NCBI GenBank assembly: GCA_026645935.1
Contig: JAPKMP010000001.1
Span: 186,001-250,000 of the forward strand
Direction of reading: 5' to 3'
Source of the DNA: Candidatus Villigracilaceae bacterium
Lineage (GTDB): Bacteria; Chloroflexota; Anaerolineae; Anaerolineales; Villigracilaceae
Length of the DNA: 64,000 nt
Made by a program: the position numbers and the translations under genes. The notes under the pieces were generated by a model. It was not told the DNA's origin. It did not search any database and saw nothing but the letters and a program-made list of their open reading frames with translations. Of this stretch, positions 44,636 to 53,380 are shown piece after piece (position 1 is the stretch's first letter; the number at the start of each line of letters is the position of its first letter).

Positions 44636-45541
44636 ATGGACATGATGCAGACTCAAGGTCTGATCGTCAAAGCCCAATCCGGTTTCTTCTGGGTCGAAAC
44701 TGGATTGGGCGTTATTGTTTGTCAACTGCGCGGCAAACTCAAGCAGGGCAAAGCCAAAGGCGACATCGCCGCGTTGGGGGATAAAGTGGATATCACGATT
44801 TTGGATGACGGCTCCGGGACGATTGATTCCGTCCATGAGCGGACTCAGCAGATCGCGCGGCTCGACCCCCGCCCGGGTGGAGTCTACCAACAGGTGCTTT
44901 TAGCCAACCCGGATCAGGCTGTTTTCATCTTCGCGTGCGCACACCCCAATCCGCGTTTGAAAATGCTCGACCGGTTTCTGGTGATCGCGGAAAAGCAACG
45001 AATCCCTGTTTTGATCGCGGCGAACAAAATCGATCTCGTCGAGAATCCCCGTTCCATTTTTGGAATGTATGAAGACATCGGGTATCGTGTCATTTACACA
45101 TCCGCCAAAGCGGGAAGCGGACTCGAAGAATTGAGATCGCTTCTGCAAAGTAAAATCAGCGCTTTTGCCGGTCCGAGCGGAGTGGGTAAATCGAGCCTGC
45201 TCAACGCGCTTCAACCCGGGCTCGGACTCGCCGTGAACGAGGTCAGCGAAGCCGTCAATAAGGGACGTCACACCACCGTGGCGCGTCAATTGTTCGCGCT
45301 CGAAGGTGGCGGGTACGTAGCCGATACCCCCGGCTGGAAGTCTCTCGGCTTGTGGGATACCGAACCGGAGGAGATCGATGCTTACTTCCCGGAACTGCGC
45401 AATCTCGTGGAGAACTGTCAATTTAGCGACTGCTCCCATCAACACGAACCGGGCTGTGCCGTTCTTGCAGCCTTGAAAGAGGGGAAGATTCATCAAGAAC
45501 GTTATGAGTCGTTTGTAAGGCTGAGGTCGGGGGGAGAGTAA
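44636..45541 (+). CDS. rsgA: Small ribosomal subunit biogenesis GTPase RsgA
   Basis: Circularly permuted GTPase that helps mature the 30S subunit, about 301 residues. An OB-fold occupies the first 75 residues. The permuted G-domain shows AANKID (G4) before the P-loop GPSGVGKSSLLNAL (G1), and DTPGWKSLG (G3). The C-terminal zinc knuckle is C-x4-C-x-H-x5-C (CQFSDCSHQHEPGC). No Shine-Dalgarno is seen; the start may be any of the three close Met codons. A repeat separates it from the gene before. Confidence 0.94.
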   Translation: MDMMQTQGLIVKAQSGFFWVETGLGVIVCQLRGKLKQGKAKGDIAALGDKVDITILDDGSGTIDSVHERTQQIARLDPRPGGVYQQVLLANPDQAVFIFACAHPNPRLKMLDRFLVIAEKQRIPVLIAANKIDLVENPRSIFGMYEDIGYRVIYTSAKAGSGLEELRSLLQSKISAFAGPSGVGKSSLLNALQPGLGLAVNEVSEAVNKGRHTTVARQLFALEGGGYVADTPGWKSLGLWDTEPEEIDAYFPELRNLVENCQFSDCSHQHEPGCAVLAALKEGKIHQERYESFVRLRSGGE

Positions 45542-45581
45542 CGAGATGCAGGTTACAAGGTGCGACTTACGTTTCGCGGTC

Positions 45582-45622
45582 TGCACTTGACACCTGAAAC
45601 CTGACACCTGATACTTGAAACC
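45582..45622. repeat. ACACCTGA/CTTGACACC repeat array before holB
   Basis: Tandem short units (CACTTGACACCTGAAACCTGA, shortened here to 20 or fewer bases as ACTTGACACCTGAAACCTG, then ACACCTGATACTTG) related to the array at 8674. The last unit supplies GATACT 9 bases before the next ATG and could serve as a -10 box. Confidence 0.5.
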
Positions 45623-45624
45623 GA

Positions 45625-46629
45625 ATGGACAACTGGAACTTACTCGGGCACGAATGGGCTGTGGATATGCTTCGCCGTCATGTCGCGCGCGGCGAGACTC
45701 GTCATGCATATCTTTTCTCTGGCCCTCCCGGCATTGGTCGGCGGACATTGGCATTAAGGTTCGCTCAAGCGTTGAATTGCGAGAAACCTGATGCCCCGGG
45801 GGAGTCTTGTTTTTCCTGTCGTACCTGCAAACAGATCGAAGAGATGAAACATCCCGATCTGGCGATCATCCAGTCGGTGGACGATGATGGCGATGCCAGA
45901 GAAGGGGGGACACTCCGAGTGGATCAGATCCGCGAAATGCAAAGGACTTTAAATCTCAAGCCGTATCAATCCCCGTATCGTGTGGCTCTCTTCCTCCGCT
46001 TTCACGAAGCCAACGACAACGCTTCCAATGCCCTGCTCAAAACCCTGGAGGAAGCGCCCGCTCATGCGATTTTGTTGTTGACTGCTGATAACCCCGAAGG
46101 ACTCCTTCCCACCATCGTCTCCCGTTGCGAAATTCTGCGCCTGCGTCCTTTACCCCTCGAAGCCGTCAGCGCGGATTTGATCGAACGCGGAGTTCAAGGA
46201 GACCAGGCGCGCTTGCTCGCCCATATCTCCGGCGGTCGCCCCGGCTTCGCCCGCAGGCTTGTGGATGACGCCTCCCTGCTCGAAAAACGTGAAGAACGCT
46301 TGAACGACTTGCAATCCCTTCTGCCTGCCGCCCGCGTGGAGAAATTCAACTACGCCGATAAACTTGCCAAAGACAAAGACTCCATGCGCCAGACCATTCT
46401 CGTGTGGCTCTCCTATTGGCGCGACGTGTTACTGCGCGTGACTGGCGCGGAGACTCCCCTTATAAATCTGGATCGCAACATGGAGATCGAGTTCCTAGCT
46501 GGCAGGCTGGACCTGTTTTCCGCGCGAAAGGTGGTTGGCGATCATGAGTCCGCGCTGGAAAAGATGGATCGGAATGTCAATTCACGGTTGTTGGCAGAAG
46601 TATTGTTGATGGACCTGCCGAAGGTATAA
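45625..46629 (+). CDS. holB: DNA polymerase III delta-prime subunit
   Basis: Clamp-loader subunit of the AAA+ family, 334 residues. The P-loop reads FSGPPGIGRRTLALRFA, with Arg in place of the Walker Lys, which fits the ATPase-inactive delta-prime subunit. A zinc module follows (CEKPDAPGESCFSCRTC), then KTLEEAPAHAILLLT and SRCEILRLRPL, the sensor region (SRC). The last third is the collar domain. It works with gamma/tau and delta to load the beta clamp. Confidence 0.92.
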   Translation: MDNWNLLGHEWAVDMLRRHVARGETRHAYLFSGPPGIGRRTLALRFAQALNCEKPDAPGESCFSCRTCKQIEEMKHPDLAIIQSVDDDGDAREGGTLRVDQIREMQRTLNLKPYQSPYRVALFLRFHEANDNASNALLKTLEEAPAHAILLLTADNPEGLLPTIVSRCEILRLRPLPLEAVSADLIERGVQGDQARLLAHISGGRPGFARRLVDDASLLEKREERLNDLQSLLPAARVEKFNYADKLAKDKDSMRQTILVWLSYWRDVLLRVTGAETPLINLDRNMEIEFLAGRLDLFSARKVVGDHESALEKMDRNVNSRLLAEVLLMDLPKV

Positions 46630-46644
46630 ACCCTGTAAAAGATC

Positions 46645-46680
46645 GAGTCCCTGCCTGCGGACAGGGACTTTTCATTTTTC
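46645..46680 (+). terminator. Terminator after holB
   Basis: Stem AGTCCCTG/CAGGGACT with a loop of eight bases, followed by TTTTCATTTTTC. Confidence 0.8.
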
Positions 46681-46805
46681 TCTTAGAAGAATCCTCTCGT
46701 ATTTTTATATCCTCTTAATATTCCTGGGTACTTAATTCCCAGTGATTCTGCCTGTTGCCCATGCTAGACTGTTGATAAGACCTTTACAACAGAAAGGAGT
46801 TTAAC

Positions 46806-47060
46806 ATGTCTATTGAATCTCTTATCGTTTGGGTCGTTGTTGGGGCGATTGCAGGGACGATTGCCGACTGGCTGGTCAGAGGAGTGAGCCTGGGGTGTTT
46901 TGGGACCGTGGTTGTCGGCATCATCGGCGCGTTCGTCGGTGCATGGCTACTTGGCTTATTAGGAGTGTCCATTGGTAGCGGTATTGTCAATGACATTATT
47001 ACAGCATCCATTGGAGCGATCGTCCTGTTGTTCGGTATCAGAATACTGCGCAGAGCGTGA
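46806..47060 (+). CDS. GlsB/YeaQ/YmgE-family small membrane protein
   Basis: Protein of 84 residues with three hydrophobic, glycine-rich helices, for example GAIAGTIADWLVRG, GCFGTVVVGIIGAFVGAWLL and IITASIGAIVLLFGIRIL. This matches the transglycosylase-associated (YeaQ/YmgE) family of general stress-induced membrane proteins. The biochemical role is unknown. AAAGGAG lies seven bases before the ATG. It is a single-gene unit, with terminators on both sides. Confidence 0.88.
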   Translation: MSIESLIVWVVVGAIAGTIADWLVRGVSLGCFGTVVVGIIGAFVGAWLLGLLGVSIGSGIVNDIITASIGAIVLLFGIRILRRA

Positions 47061-47087
47061 TCAGAAACGATCTGATCGCTAAAGGAA

Positions 47088-47124
47088 TAAAGGAGCCGCC
47101 AGCAACTTGCGGCTCCTTTATTTT
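47088..47124. terminator. Bidirectional terminator between YeaQ-type gene and ABC ATPase gene
   Basis: Stem TAAAGGAGCCGC/GCGGCTCCTTTA with a loop of about nine bases and a TTTTATT tail. Its right end touches the stop codon of the minus-strand ATPase gene. Confidence 0.85.
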
Positions 47125-47869
47125 ATTCGATCGCTTCGCGTAATTTCTTCGCCAATTTCCCAAAGTGACTTGTATAACGGATATCCTCGGTGCGCGGACG
47201 TGGAAGGTCGACTGCCACGTCCATTTTTATTTTGCCGGGGCGTTGCGTGAGCACCAGGACGCGGTCTGCAAGAAAAAGCGATTCGTTTATGGAGTGCGTC
47301 ACCATAATGACGGTCTTTTGTTTCGCCTCCCAGATATTGGAGAGTTCCGTCCACATGCGCTCGCGGGTGAGAGCATCCAGCGAAGCAAAAGGCTCGTCGA
47401 GCAGGAGCAGGTCCGGGTCGTGGATCAAGGCGCGGGCGATAGCGACGCGCTGCGCCATCCCGCCGGAGAGGTCGCGGGGGAGCGAATCTTCGAATCCCTT
47501 CAACCCAACAAGTTTGATCATCTCCCGCGCGTTGTTCTGCGCCTTGACCTTTCCCATTCCTTCCAGTTCTAGCGGAAGCATGATGTTTTCCATGACTGTC
47601 CGCCACGGCATCAGGTTCGAACTTTGAAAGACCATGCCGATGCGCGGCTGGTGGCGATACATGAAATTCACCGAGCCGGAGGTGGGCGGTAAAATGCCCG
47701 CCAATACGCGTAAAAACGTTGTCTTGCCCGAGCCGGATGGACCGAGAAAACAGACGAACTCACGCGGGTGGATGAGAAACGAGATTTTGTCGAGCGCATC
47801 CAGACCGCCGTTATTATCGGGGAAGGTGATCGAGAGATCGCGGACGGTAAGTATCGGTTTTATGGTCAT
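47123..47869 (-). CDS. ABC transporter ATPase, nitrate/sulfonate/taurine class, without local permease
   Basis: Cytosolic ATP-binding subunit, 248 residues. Walker A is GPSGSGKTTFLRVL, the Q-loop GMVFQSSNLMPWRTV, the signature LSGGMAQRVAIARAL, Walker B LLLLDEPFASLD, and the H-loop MVTHSINES. It belongs to the class that energises SsuC/ThiX/RibX-like permeases, whose Q-loop reads LMPW. No permease or binding protein is adjacent; it ends an operon with an MBL-fold gene and asparaginase. The riboflavin permease at 33.4 kb lacks an ATPase, so this is a candidate partner. Confidence 0.9.
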   Translation of the reverse strand: MTIKPILTVRDLSITFPDNNGGLDALDKISFLIHPREFVCFLGPSGSGKTTFLRVLAGILPPTSGSVNFMYRHQPRIGMVFQSSNLMPWRTVMENIMLPLELEGMGKVKAQNNAREMIKLVGLKGFEDSLPRDLSGGMAQRVAIARALIHDPDLLLLDEPFASLDALTRERMWTELSNIWEAKQKTVIMVTHSINESLFLADRVLVLTQRPGKIKMDVAVDLPRPRTEDIRYTSHFGKLAKKLREAIE

Positions 47870-47881
47870 GCTGTCATGATT

Positions 47882-48940
47882 TTATAGGGTGAAAAAGGGA
47901 TACATCCTGCCGGTGACGAGACCGGCGTAGTTCCTGATGACTTTTTCAGGACCAAAACTTATGAGCGATTCGAGTTGGCTATTATTCAGCGCACCGAGTT
48001 GGCGGAGAATCTCCAATGCCACCGGCGGGCGGACGCGGGTATGTGTGTGGAGAGCATCGTCCATCGAGGACTTGTCGCCGTCTTCGACCTTGAAGGCAAT
48101 ACCAACGCCTCTTTCATGAATGATGCCGGGCAAAACGCCGATGATCTGATATCCCTCCGCGCCGCGTTTGGTGACGATCTTACCATTGCCCGTCTTCATC
48201 AGTTCGCAATCGAACTCGCCAAAATTGCTCACCATTTCAGGATGGGTCGTCATTGCGCTCGTGATCTTTTTGCATGCAGCTGCACGTTTCGATTCGAGAT
48301 CCCGCGGGTCGCACAACCTTGCCATGCCTTGTGCGGCATGGAAAAGAGGCAGGGCGAAGTTCGGGGCGGAACAACCGTCTATGCCGAGTTGAATATCTTC
48401 ATCGGGTATTCCGCACATCTCAACAAGCGTCCACCGGATCTCGCGCTGGATGGGATGATCGAAGTCAAGATAATTATCGAGCGAATCCCCGCGCATCTTT
48501 GCAAACGCCAGCATCGTGGTGTGCTTGCCCGAACAGTTGTTGAAATTCGGCGTGGGGGCGATATTCTTCTGAACGACTTCCCGTAATTTATTCGCGTCGC
48601 CCGGAAGGTGCGGACCACATTGCAATTGGTATTCAACTATGCCGGTTTTTTGCTGCAAGGCATGCACGGCATCCAGGTGCATTTGCGAGGTTTCATGCGA
48701 GGCGCAGGAAAGCGCGAGTTCCGCCGGAGTATAACGATAATGCTCGATGCCGCCGTCTTCCACGAAGGGCAATACCTGGAAAGGTTTGGCCGATGAACGC
48801 AAAAAGGCGACCTTGTAAGGGTCGCCGTAAGAACGAAGGAGGGAACCGTCGGACGCGACAACCGCGATCGACCCGCGATGCGTCGCTTCGACGACCTCTC
48901 CCCTCGTCAGCTCGAGGATGGGAAGAGGCGCGTCCATCAA
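47882..48940 (-). CDS. Asparaginase (type II-like family)
   Basis: Protein of 352 residues of the small asparaginase family typified by Rhizobium AnsA, distinct in fold from E. coli AnsA/AnsB. It keeps VEATHRGSIAVVASDG near the start, FLRSSAKPFQVLPF with the active-site Ser-Ser-x-Lys, ALSCASHETSQ, and NCSGKHTTMLAF in the middle, with GIDGCSAPNFALPL. It should hydrolyse asparagine to aspartate and ammonia in the cytosol. It overlaps the MBL-fold gene by 4 bases and the ATPase gene follows after 12 bases. Confidence 0.9.
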   Translation of the reverse strand: MMDAPLPILELTRGEVVEATHRGSIAVVASDGSLLRSYGDPYKVAFLRSSAKPFQVLPFVEDGGIEHYRYTPAELALSCASHETSQMHLDAVHALQQKTGIVEYQLQCGPHLPGDANKLREVVQKNIAPTPNFNNCSGKHTTMLAFAKMRGDSLDNYLDFDHPIQREIRWTLVEMCGIPDEDIQLGIDGCSAPNFALPLFHAAQGMARLCDPRDLESKRAAACKKITSAMTTHPEMVSNFGEFDCELMKTGNGKIVTKRGAEGYQIIGVLPGIIHERGVGIAFKVEDGDKSSMDDALHTHTRVRPPVALEILRQLGALNNSQLESLISFGPEKVIRNYAGLVTGRMYPFFTL

Positions 48941-49794
48941 TCTTCGAAATTGTGGCTGGGCGTATGATACTGACGCGCGTTGTAGTGAAGCAAACCGTAA
49001 CGCAAACGCTGGGCGAATTGCTTCTGCCGCGCGGCGGGCGCTTTGTACCAGGTCAGCAATGATGTGACCATTTTTTCCACGGTGGCGGGGTTGGGTTTTT
49101 TCGAGGTCAGCCTGTTCAACTTGTCGTGGACGTGTTTGAGGAAATCGTATTGGGCTTTGACCGCGCTCGTGGTGACGACCCCGCCGCGGCTGCTAATAAA
49201 GGTATAGCCTTTATTTTCCGAGCCAAGCAGCATGTTTAGCGATTCAAGCCAGGCTTTGAGGTTCGACCCGGCAAGGAAGGGCGGCTGGTTTTTCATGACC
49301 GTGTCGCCTATGAAGATGATTTTCTCCAGGGGCAGGCGCACCCAAATGGAACCGTTCGAGGGACCTGGATGATGTTCCAATGAAACGGGCGACGCGCCCC
49401 AATGCAGGGTCATCTGGTCGACGAAAGAGATTTCAGGCGGAGCCCAGCGCACACTTCCCAAGCCCGGAATGGATTCCCAATCTGCGCCGGTCTCCTCTCC
49501 CTGCGCCTTGAATGTACTGGGGCGAGTGCGAAAGATGAAAGCGGTCTTCTCGTGCGCGATGACAGTGCAGTCCATGGCGCGGGCGCCGAGGGTGCGGTCG
49601 GGATGGGCATCCATGTTGATCAAAATCCGGTCGATGCCCCCACCAAGGTTCATGAGCGAAGCGCGCCATGAGCGGGCGTCTTCGGGGGAGGGAGGCGCGT
49701 CGATCTGGATCAAGCCGCGCGGGGTGACGATCACACCCAGGGTTACACCGGGAAACTGGTCTTCAATGAAGATGTTATTTGTAATTTCCTGCAT
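48937..49794 (-). CDS. Metallo-beta-lactamase-fold protein with altered metal motif
   Basis: Protein of 285 residues with the MBL fold: it begins EITNNIFIEDQFPGVTLGVI, as do family hydrolases, and later has SLEHHPGPSNGSIWV and IIFIGDTVMKN, matching motifs 3 and 4. The main motif THxHxDH appears as MDAHPDR, so the first and third metal ligands are Asp and Arg. It may bind one metal or none. The last 100 residues are helical and unlike known subfamilies. It is the first gene of the asparaginase-ATPase unit. Confidence 0.75.
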   Translation of the reverse strand: MQEITNNIFIEDQFPGVTLGVIVTPRGLIQIDAPPSPEDARSWRASLMNLGGGIDRILINMDAHPDRTLGARAMDCTVIAHEKTAFIFRTRPSTFKAQGEETGADWESIPGLGSVRWAPPEISFVDQMTLHWGASPVSLEHHPGPSNGSIWVRLPLEKIIFIGDTVMKNQPPFLAGSNLKAWLESLNMLLGSENKGYTFISSRGGVVTTSAVKAQYDFLKHVHDKLNRLTSKKPNPATVEKMVTSLLTWYKAPAARQKQFAQRLRYGLLHYNARQYHTPSHNFED

Positions 49795-49949
49795 AAGGTA
49801 TCCGGGAAGTTGTCCTTTCCTTTGTTTCCGCCGCTTTTCGGTGGCCGTCCAAGCGTCGGGGCGAAAGGCGCGAATTTGTTATCGATATGTTTTTTGAGTT
49901 TCGAACGCAAGCGCATCTTCCGTCCGAATTATGGCTTTCTTACGTTACA

Positions 49950-52109
49950 CTAACCATCCTTTTTTGTTTCATCGGTGGGCTGATCTTTATCCGGTTTGAA
50001 GGTGAGGCGTCCGGTCTGGCGTTTGAGGGTCCCGGTGGCTTTGCGGGTGGCAACCGGCAGGGCAACCCAAAATGTTGCACCTTTATCCACTTCGCTTTCG
50101 ATCCAAATTTTTCCGCCGTGGCCGTTCACGGCCAGGCGGCAGAATGCTAGGCCGACGCCCAATCCACCTGGCTTGTTTTTTCCACGCAGACGGGTGAACT
50201 TTTCGAAAATGCGTTCCTGCTCGGAAAGTGGAATGCCGGGACCATTATCGCGCACCCAGAAATTGACGAACATGCCGTCCGGGGCGGTTTGTGCTCCGAT
50301 ATCGATGCGTCTGCCAACAGGCGTGAACTTGATCGCATTTTCAAGCAGGTTGATCAGCACGCGGTAGATCATATCCACATCCACCCACACCAATGGCAGG
50401 ACGCTTGTGGCGCGGTTGGTCAGGATTTGTTGGCGGGCGGCAACGGAAGGCTCCACGTCCCGGATTGCTTCGCGCACCAGCGCCACCGGGTCGATGGAGT
50501 TCTGATCCACGATCTTCTGGCCGGCTTCGAGGCGGTTGATATCCAGCAGGGAGTTCACCAGGCGGTGGATCCGCCCGGTTGAATTCTTGGCGATGTTGAG
50601 CATCGAATTCAGCGTTTCATCCTGGGGAAGAAGCGCGCTCATCATCTCCAGGCTCGAAACGATATTTCCCAGCGGAGAGCGCAGGTCGTGGAAGATCATG
50701 GAGATCATGTCGTCGCGCAGGGCATCGAGATCCTTGCGCGAAGTAATATCCCGCATGATCCATTGGATCGCTTCGGAATTGTTGAATTCCACACGCCGCG
50801 CATAGACCTCGATCGACACCATGCCGCCGTCTTTACGCAAAAGACTGGACTCATACCCGCAGGTATTGCCGTTCTTGAGCATTTCGAAGTTCAAACCGGC
50901 TTTTGCCCAATTGACCTCATGCAATTGCTCGATGCTCATGGCATGAAGTTCTGCGGAGGAATACCCGCTCACCTCAACGGCGCCGCGGTTCACTTCAAAA
51001 ATCCGCCCTTCCCAGTCGGTGATCAGAATGGGGTCCACGCTGTCTTCGAAAAGTTCGCGGTAGTGCCTGTGGGCGTGTTGCAATTGCTCGAATAGCTGTG
51101 AATTTTCAATGGTGCTTCCGGCGATATTTCCCAGGCCGGTCATCACCACCATTGCATCGGGGTCGAAGGAACCGGCGATAGGATTGACCGCCTCCAGCAC
51201 TCCGATGACCTTTCCATGGGATTGGATCGGGGCGATCGCAAGCGCACGCATCTCGAGTCCGTTCAGCCTGTCCGCTTCGTTGATGCCGGATTCCTGGCTG
51301 ATGGAGGATAGGATGATCCCATGCTTCTGAGCGACAACTTTGCCTGTCAATCCCTGCCCTGCGGGGATGCGAAATCCTGGAATGCCGCCGGAGTTGCTCC
51401 CGGCCGCTGCTTTGACAACAAGTTCCCGGGTCGCCGGGTCGATCAACGCCAGTGCCACGGTCTCCACTTGAAGCGCTTGCATGGTCTGGTTCAGGATTCG
51501 CCGGAGCACATCCTGCATTTCAAGGGAGGAATTGATCGCTGCCGCCCCCTCCGCCAGCGCAGACATGATCCGGGCTGTGCGCTGGGTTTCGGTGTACAAA
51601 CGCGCATTTAGGACGGCCACACTCGCCTGGTCGGAAATGGCTTGGACCAATTCAAGGTGTTCCTCATTGAAGGTATTGGGCACAGAGTGGACAAGGGTCA
51701 GCACCCCCACAAAACGTTCGCGCGCCATCAACGGCACACAGATCGCCGATTTGGGTCCGGTTTTCTCCGCGGCATCATCTGCGCGGCGGAGCCAGCGTTC
51801 GTCCTTGCTGGTATCGGGCACAAGAGCGGCTTTGCGATTTTGCACCACCCATCCAGCCAGCCCTCGTTCCACGGTGTCGCGTAATTGCTGGGTGGTATGG
51901 TCGTGGAAATGTTTGCCATACACGATCGTGGCGTCCACGGGTTTGCCGAGATCGTCCATGACCACAACGCTCCCGCGCTCCCCGCCCACGTACTGGATGC
52001 AGGCGTAAAGAACCCGCTGCAGGACCGTCCGCAAGTCCAGTGCGGTCGCCACTTCACGGCTGACTTTTACCAGTAATTCGAGGAGCGAGCGCGAATGTTC
52101 TTCTTTCAT
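49950..52109 (-). CDS. GAF-GAF-PAS sensor histidine kinase
   Basis: Soluble histidine kinase of 719 residues. Two GAF domains (about 10-165 and 190-335) are followed by a PAS domain (about 345-455; ELFEDSVDPILITDWEGRIFEV). The phosphorylation helix has MIFHDLRSPLGNIVSSLEMM with the acceptor His. The ATP-binding domain shows NLLENAIKFTP (N), DNGPGIP (G1) and GLGVGLAFCRLAVNGHGG (G2). The tail is basic and probably disordered. There is no membrane helix and no response regulator nearby, so it is an orphan kinase. GAF ligands are not readable. Confidence 0.92.
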   Translation of the reverse strand: MKEEHSRSLLELLVKVSREVATALDLRTVLQRVLYACIQYVGGERGSVVVMDDLGKPVDATIVYGKHFHDHTTQQLRDTVERGLAGWVVQNRKAALVPDTSKDERWLRRADDAAEKTGPKSAICVPLMARERFVGVLTLVHSVPNTFNEEHLELVQAISDQASVAVLNARLYTETQRTARIMSALAEGAAAINSSLEMQDVLRRILNQTMQALQVETVALALIDPATRELVVKAAAGSNSGGIPGFRIPAGQGLTGKVVAQKHGIILSSISQESGINEADRLNGLEMRALAIAPIQSHGKVIGVLEAVNPIAGSFDPDAMVVMTGLGNIAGSTIENSQLFEQLQHAHRHYRELFEDSVDPILITDWEGRIFEVNRGAVEVSGYSSAELHAMSIEQLHEVNWAKAGLNFEMLKNGNTCGYESSLLRKDGGMVSIEVYARRVEFNNSEAIQWIMRDITSRKDLDALRDDMISMIFHDLRSPLGNIVSSLEMMSALLPQDETLNSMLNIAKNSTGRIHRLVNSLLDINRLEAGQKIVDQNSIDPVALVREAIRDVEPSVAARQQILTNRATSVLPLVWVDVDMIYRVLINLLENAIKFTPVGRRIDIGAQTAPDGMFVNFWVRDNGPGIPLSEQERIFEKFTRLRGKNKPGGLGVGLAFCRLAVNGHGGKIWIESEVDKGATFWVALPVATRKATGTLKRQTGRLTFKPDKDQPTDETKKDG

Positions 52110-52140
52110 GTTATACCCATGTCAAGTATAGTCCGTTTGG

Positions 52141-52146
52141 TACAAT
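52141..52146 (+). promoter_or_regulatory. -10 box of a leaderless promoter before the HAD gene
   Basis: TACAAT ends 6 bases before the ATG at 52153. TGTCAA about 16 bases further upstream is a possible -35. No Shine-Dalgarno is present. Confidence 0.55.
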
Positions 52147-52152
52147 TAATCC

Positions 52153-52830
52153 ATGCCCCTTAAGGTACCAGAGATAAAAGCCTTATGCTTCGATGTGGAT
52201 GGGACACTCAGTAATACAGATGACCTTTACGCTCAAAAAGTGTCGAAATTCTTTCCCCGGCTCCTTATTAAGGACCCGGCGCATGCTGCGCGTCGCTTCG
52301 TAATGTGGATCGAATCCCCCGGCAATGCCCTGCTGGGATTGGCAGATTCGCTTCATCTCGACGATGAGATGGTCGCTTTCATAAACTGGCTTTCGCGCCA
52401 CCGGAGGCTTTCTTCGAAAAAATTCCTTCTCGTCCCCGGCGTGGACGAAATGCTCAAACAACTCCATGGACGTTACCCAATGGCCATCGTAAGTGCGCGC
52501 GATGAAATGGGGACGATGCGTTTCCTCGAGCAATTCGACCTCGCCAGATATTTCGATGCCATCGTTACCGGGCTTTCCGCCAAATACACCAAACCATACC
52601 CCGACCCAGTCCTTCTGGCGGCTCAAAAGATGAATGTACCGCCTGAAAATTGTTTGATGATCGGCGATACCACCGTCGACATACGCGCAGGCAAATCCGC
52701 CGGGGCACAAACCCTGGGTGTGCTTTGTGGTTTTGGCGAAGAACCTGAACTGAGACGTTTTGGAGCGGATGAGATCGTGGAAGATACGACGAAATTGTGG
52801 GAAATTTTGACTGCGGACGGTAGATCGTAG
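52153..52830 (+). CDS. HAD-family phosphatase (phosphoglycolate phosphatase-like)
   Basis: Hydrolase of 225 residues with all four HAD motifs: LCFDVDGTLSNTDD (nucleophile Asp and acid/base Asp), IVSARDE (Ser/Thr), KPYPDPVLLAAQKM (Lys) and MIGDTTVDIRAGKSAG (acid pair). The helical cap between motifs I and II is the PGP/beta-phosphoglucomutase type. The substrate is unknown. It is divergent from the histidine kinase gene, with only 43 bases between starts, so the two promoters are packed together. Confidence 0.88.
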   Translation: MPLKVPEIKALCFDVDGTLSNTDDLYAQKVSKFFPRLLIKDPAHAARRFVMWIESPGNALLGLADSLHLDDEMVAFINWLSRHRRLSSKKFLLVPGVDEMLKQLHGRYPMAIVSARDEMGTMRFLEQFDLARYFDAIVTGLSAKYTKPYPDPVLLAAQKMNVPPENCLMIGDTTVDIRAGKSAGAQTLGVLCGFGEEPELRRFGADEIVEDTTKLWEILTADGRS

Positions 52831-52843
52831 TCCATTGTCACGG

Positions 52844-53371
52844 TCAATTGTCATTCTCATATATGATTGTCTGTCTAATATATTCCAGTACAAAAATCTC
52901 GCGCTTCAACCATGCAGGGTGGGTATTTTGAGAAAGTAATGACTTGTTGGCTTCAATTGCATCTTTTATATCGATCCAGACCGCTTGGAAGCCGAGATCG
53001 TGTTCATACTCATCCAGCGTCTGCCTGACAAACCCATCCCCAACCTGGCAAAAATAATATGAGGAAGCCATCTTGAAAACATCGAAGTCAGCCTCTTTTG
53101 CATGGTCGTATTCGAAGATTGCCCCCAATTCGCCATCCACGCCAATGAGGGTTGCGCCACATTCCTCCAGCAACTCGCGAGCAAGTGCATGTTCATGAGA
53201 CTCACCCGCATTTACCCCGCCGCCTGGAAATTTATAATCGCCGACCTTGGATGAATAGACCATGAGCAATTCATGCCCGCGGATGATGACAGCGCGTACC
53301 GCGGTGCGATGAATGGTGCTACCGTGAACATCGACGCCTTCTGATCGGTGAATTTCTGCAAGGATCTTCAT
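52844..53371 (-). CDS. NUDIX hydrolase
   Basis: Pyrophosphohydrolase of about 175 residues. The Nudix box is complete: GGVNAGESHEHALARELLEE followed by CGA, with the metal-binding RE-x2-EE. The N-terminal strand HRTAVRAVIIRGHELLMVYS and the sequence KFPGGG before the box are typical of mutator-type and ADP-ribose-type members. The specific substrate is unclear. The start at 53371 (MKIL) is preferred over an ATG three codons upstream. It follows the MFS gene by 9 bases. Confidence 0.87.
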   Translation of the reverse strand: MKILAEIHRSEGVDVHGSTIHRTAVRAVIIRGHELLMVYSSKVGDYKFPGGGVNAGESHEHALARELLEECGATLIGVDGELGAIFEYDHAKEADFDVFKMASSYYFCQVGDGFVRQTLDEYEHDLGFQAVWIDIKDAIEANKSLLSQNTHPAWLKREIFVLEYIRQTIIYENDN

Positions 53372-53380
53372 GGACTGCAA

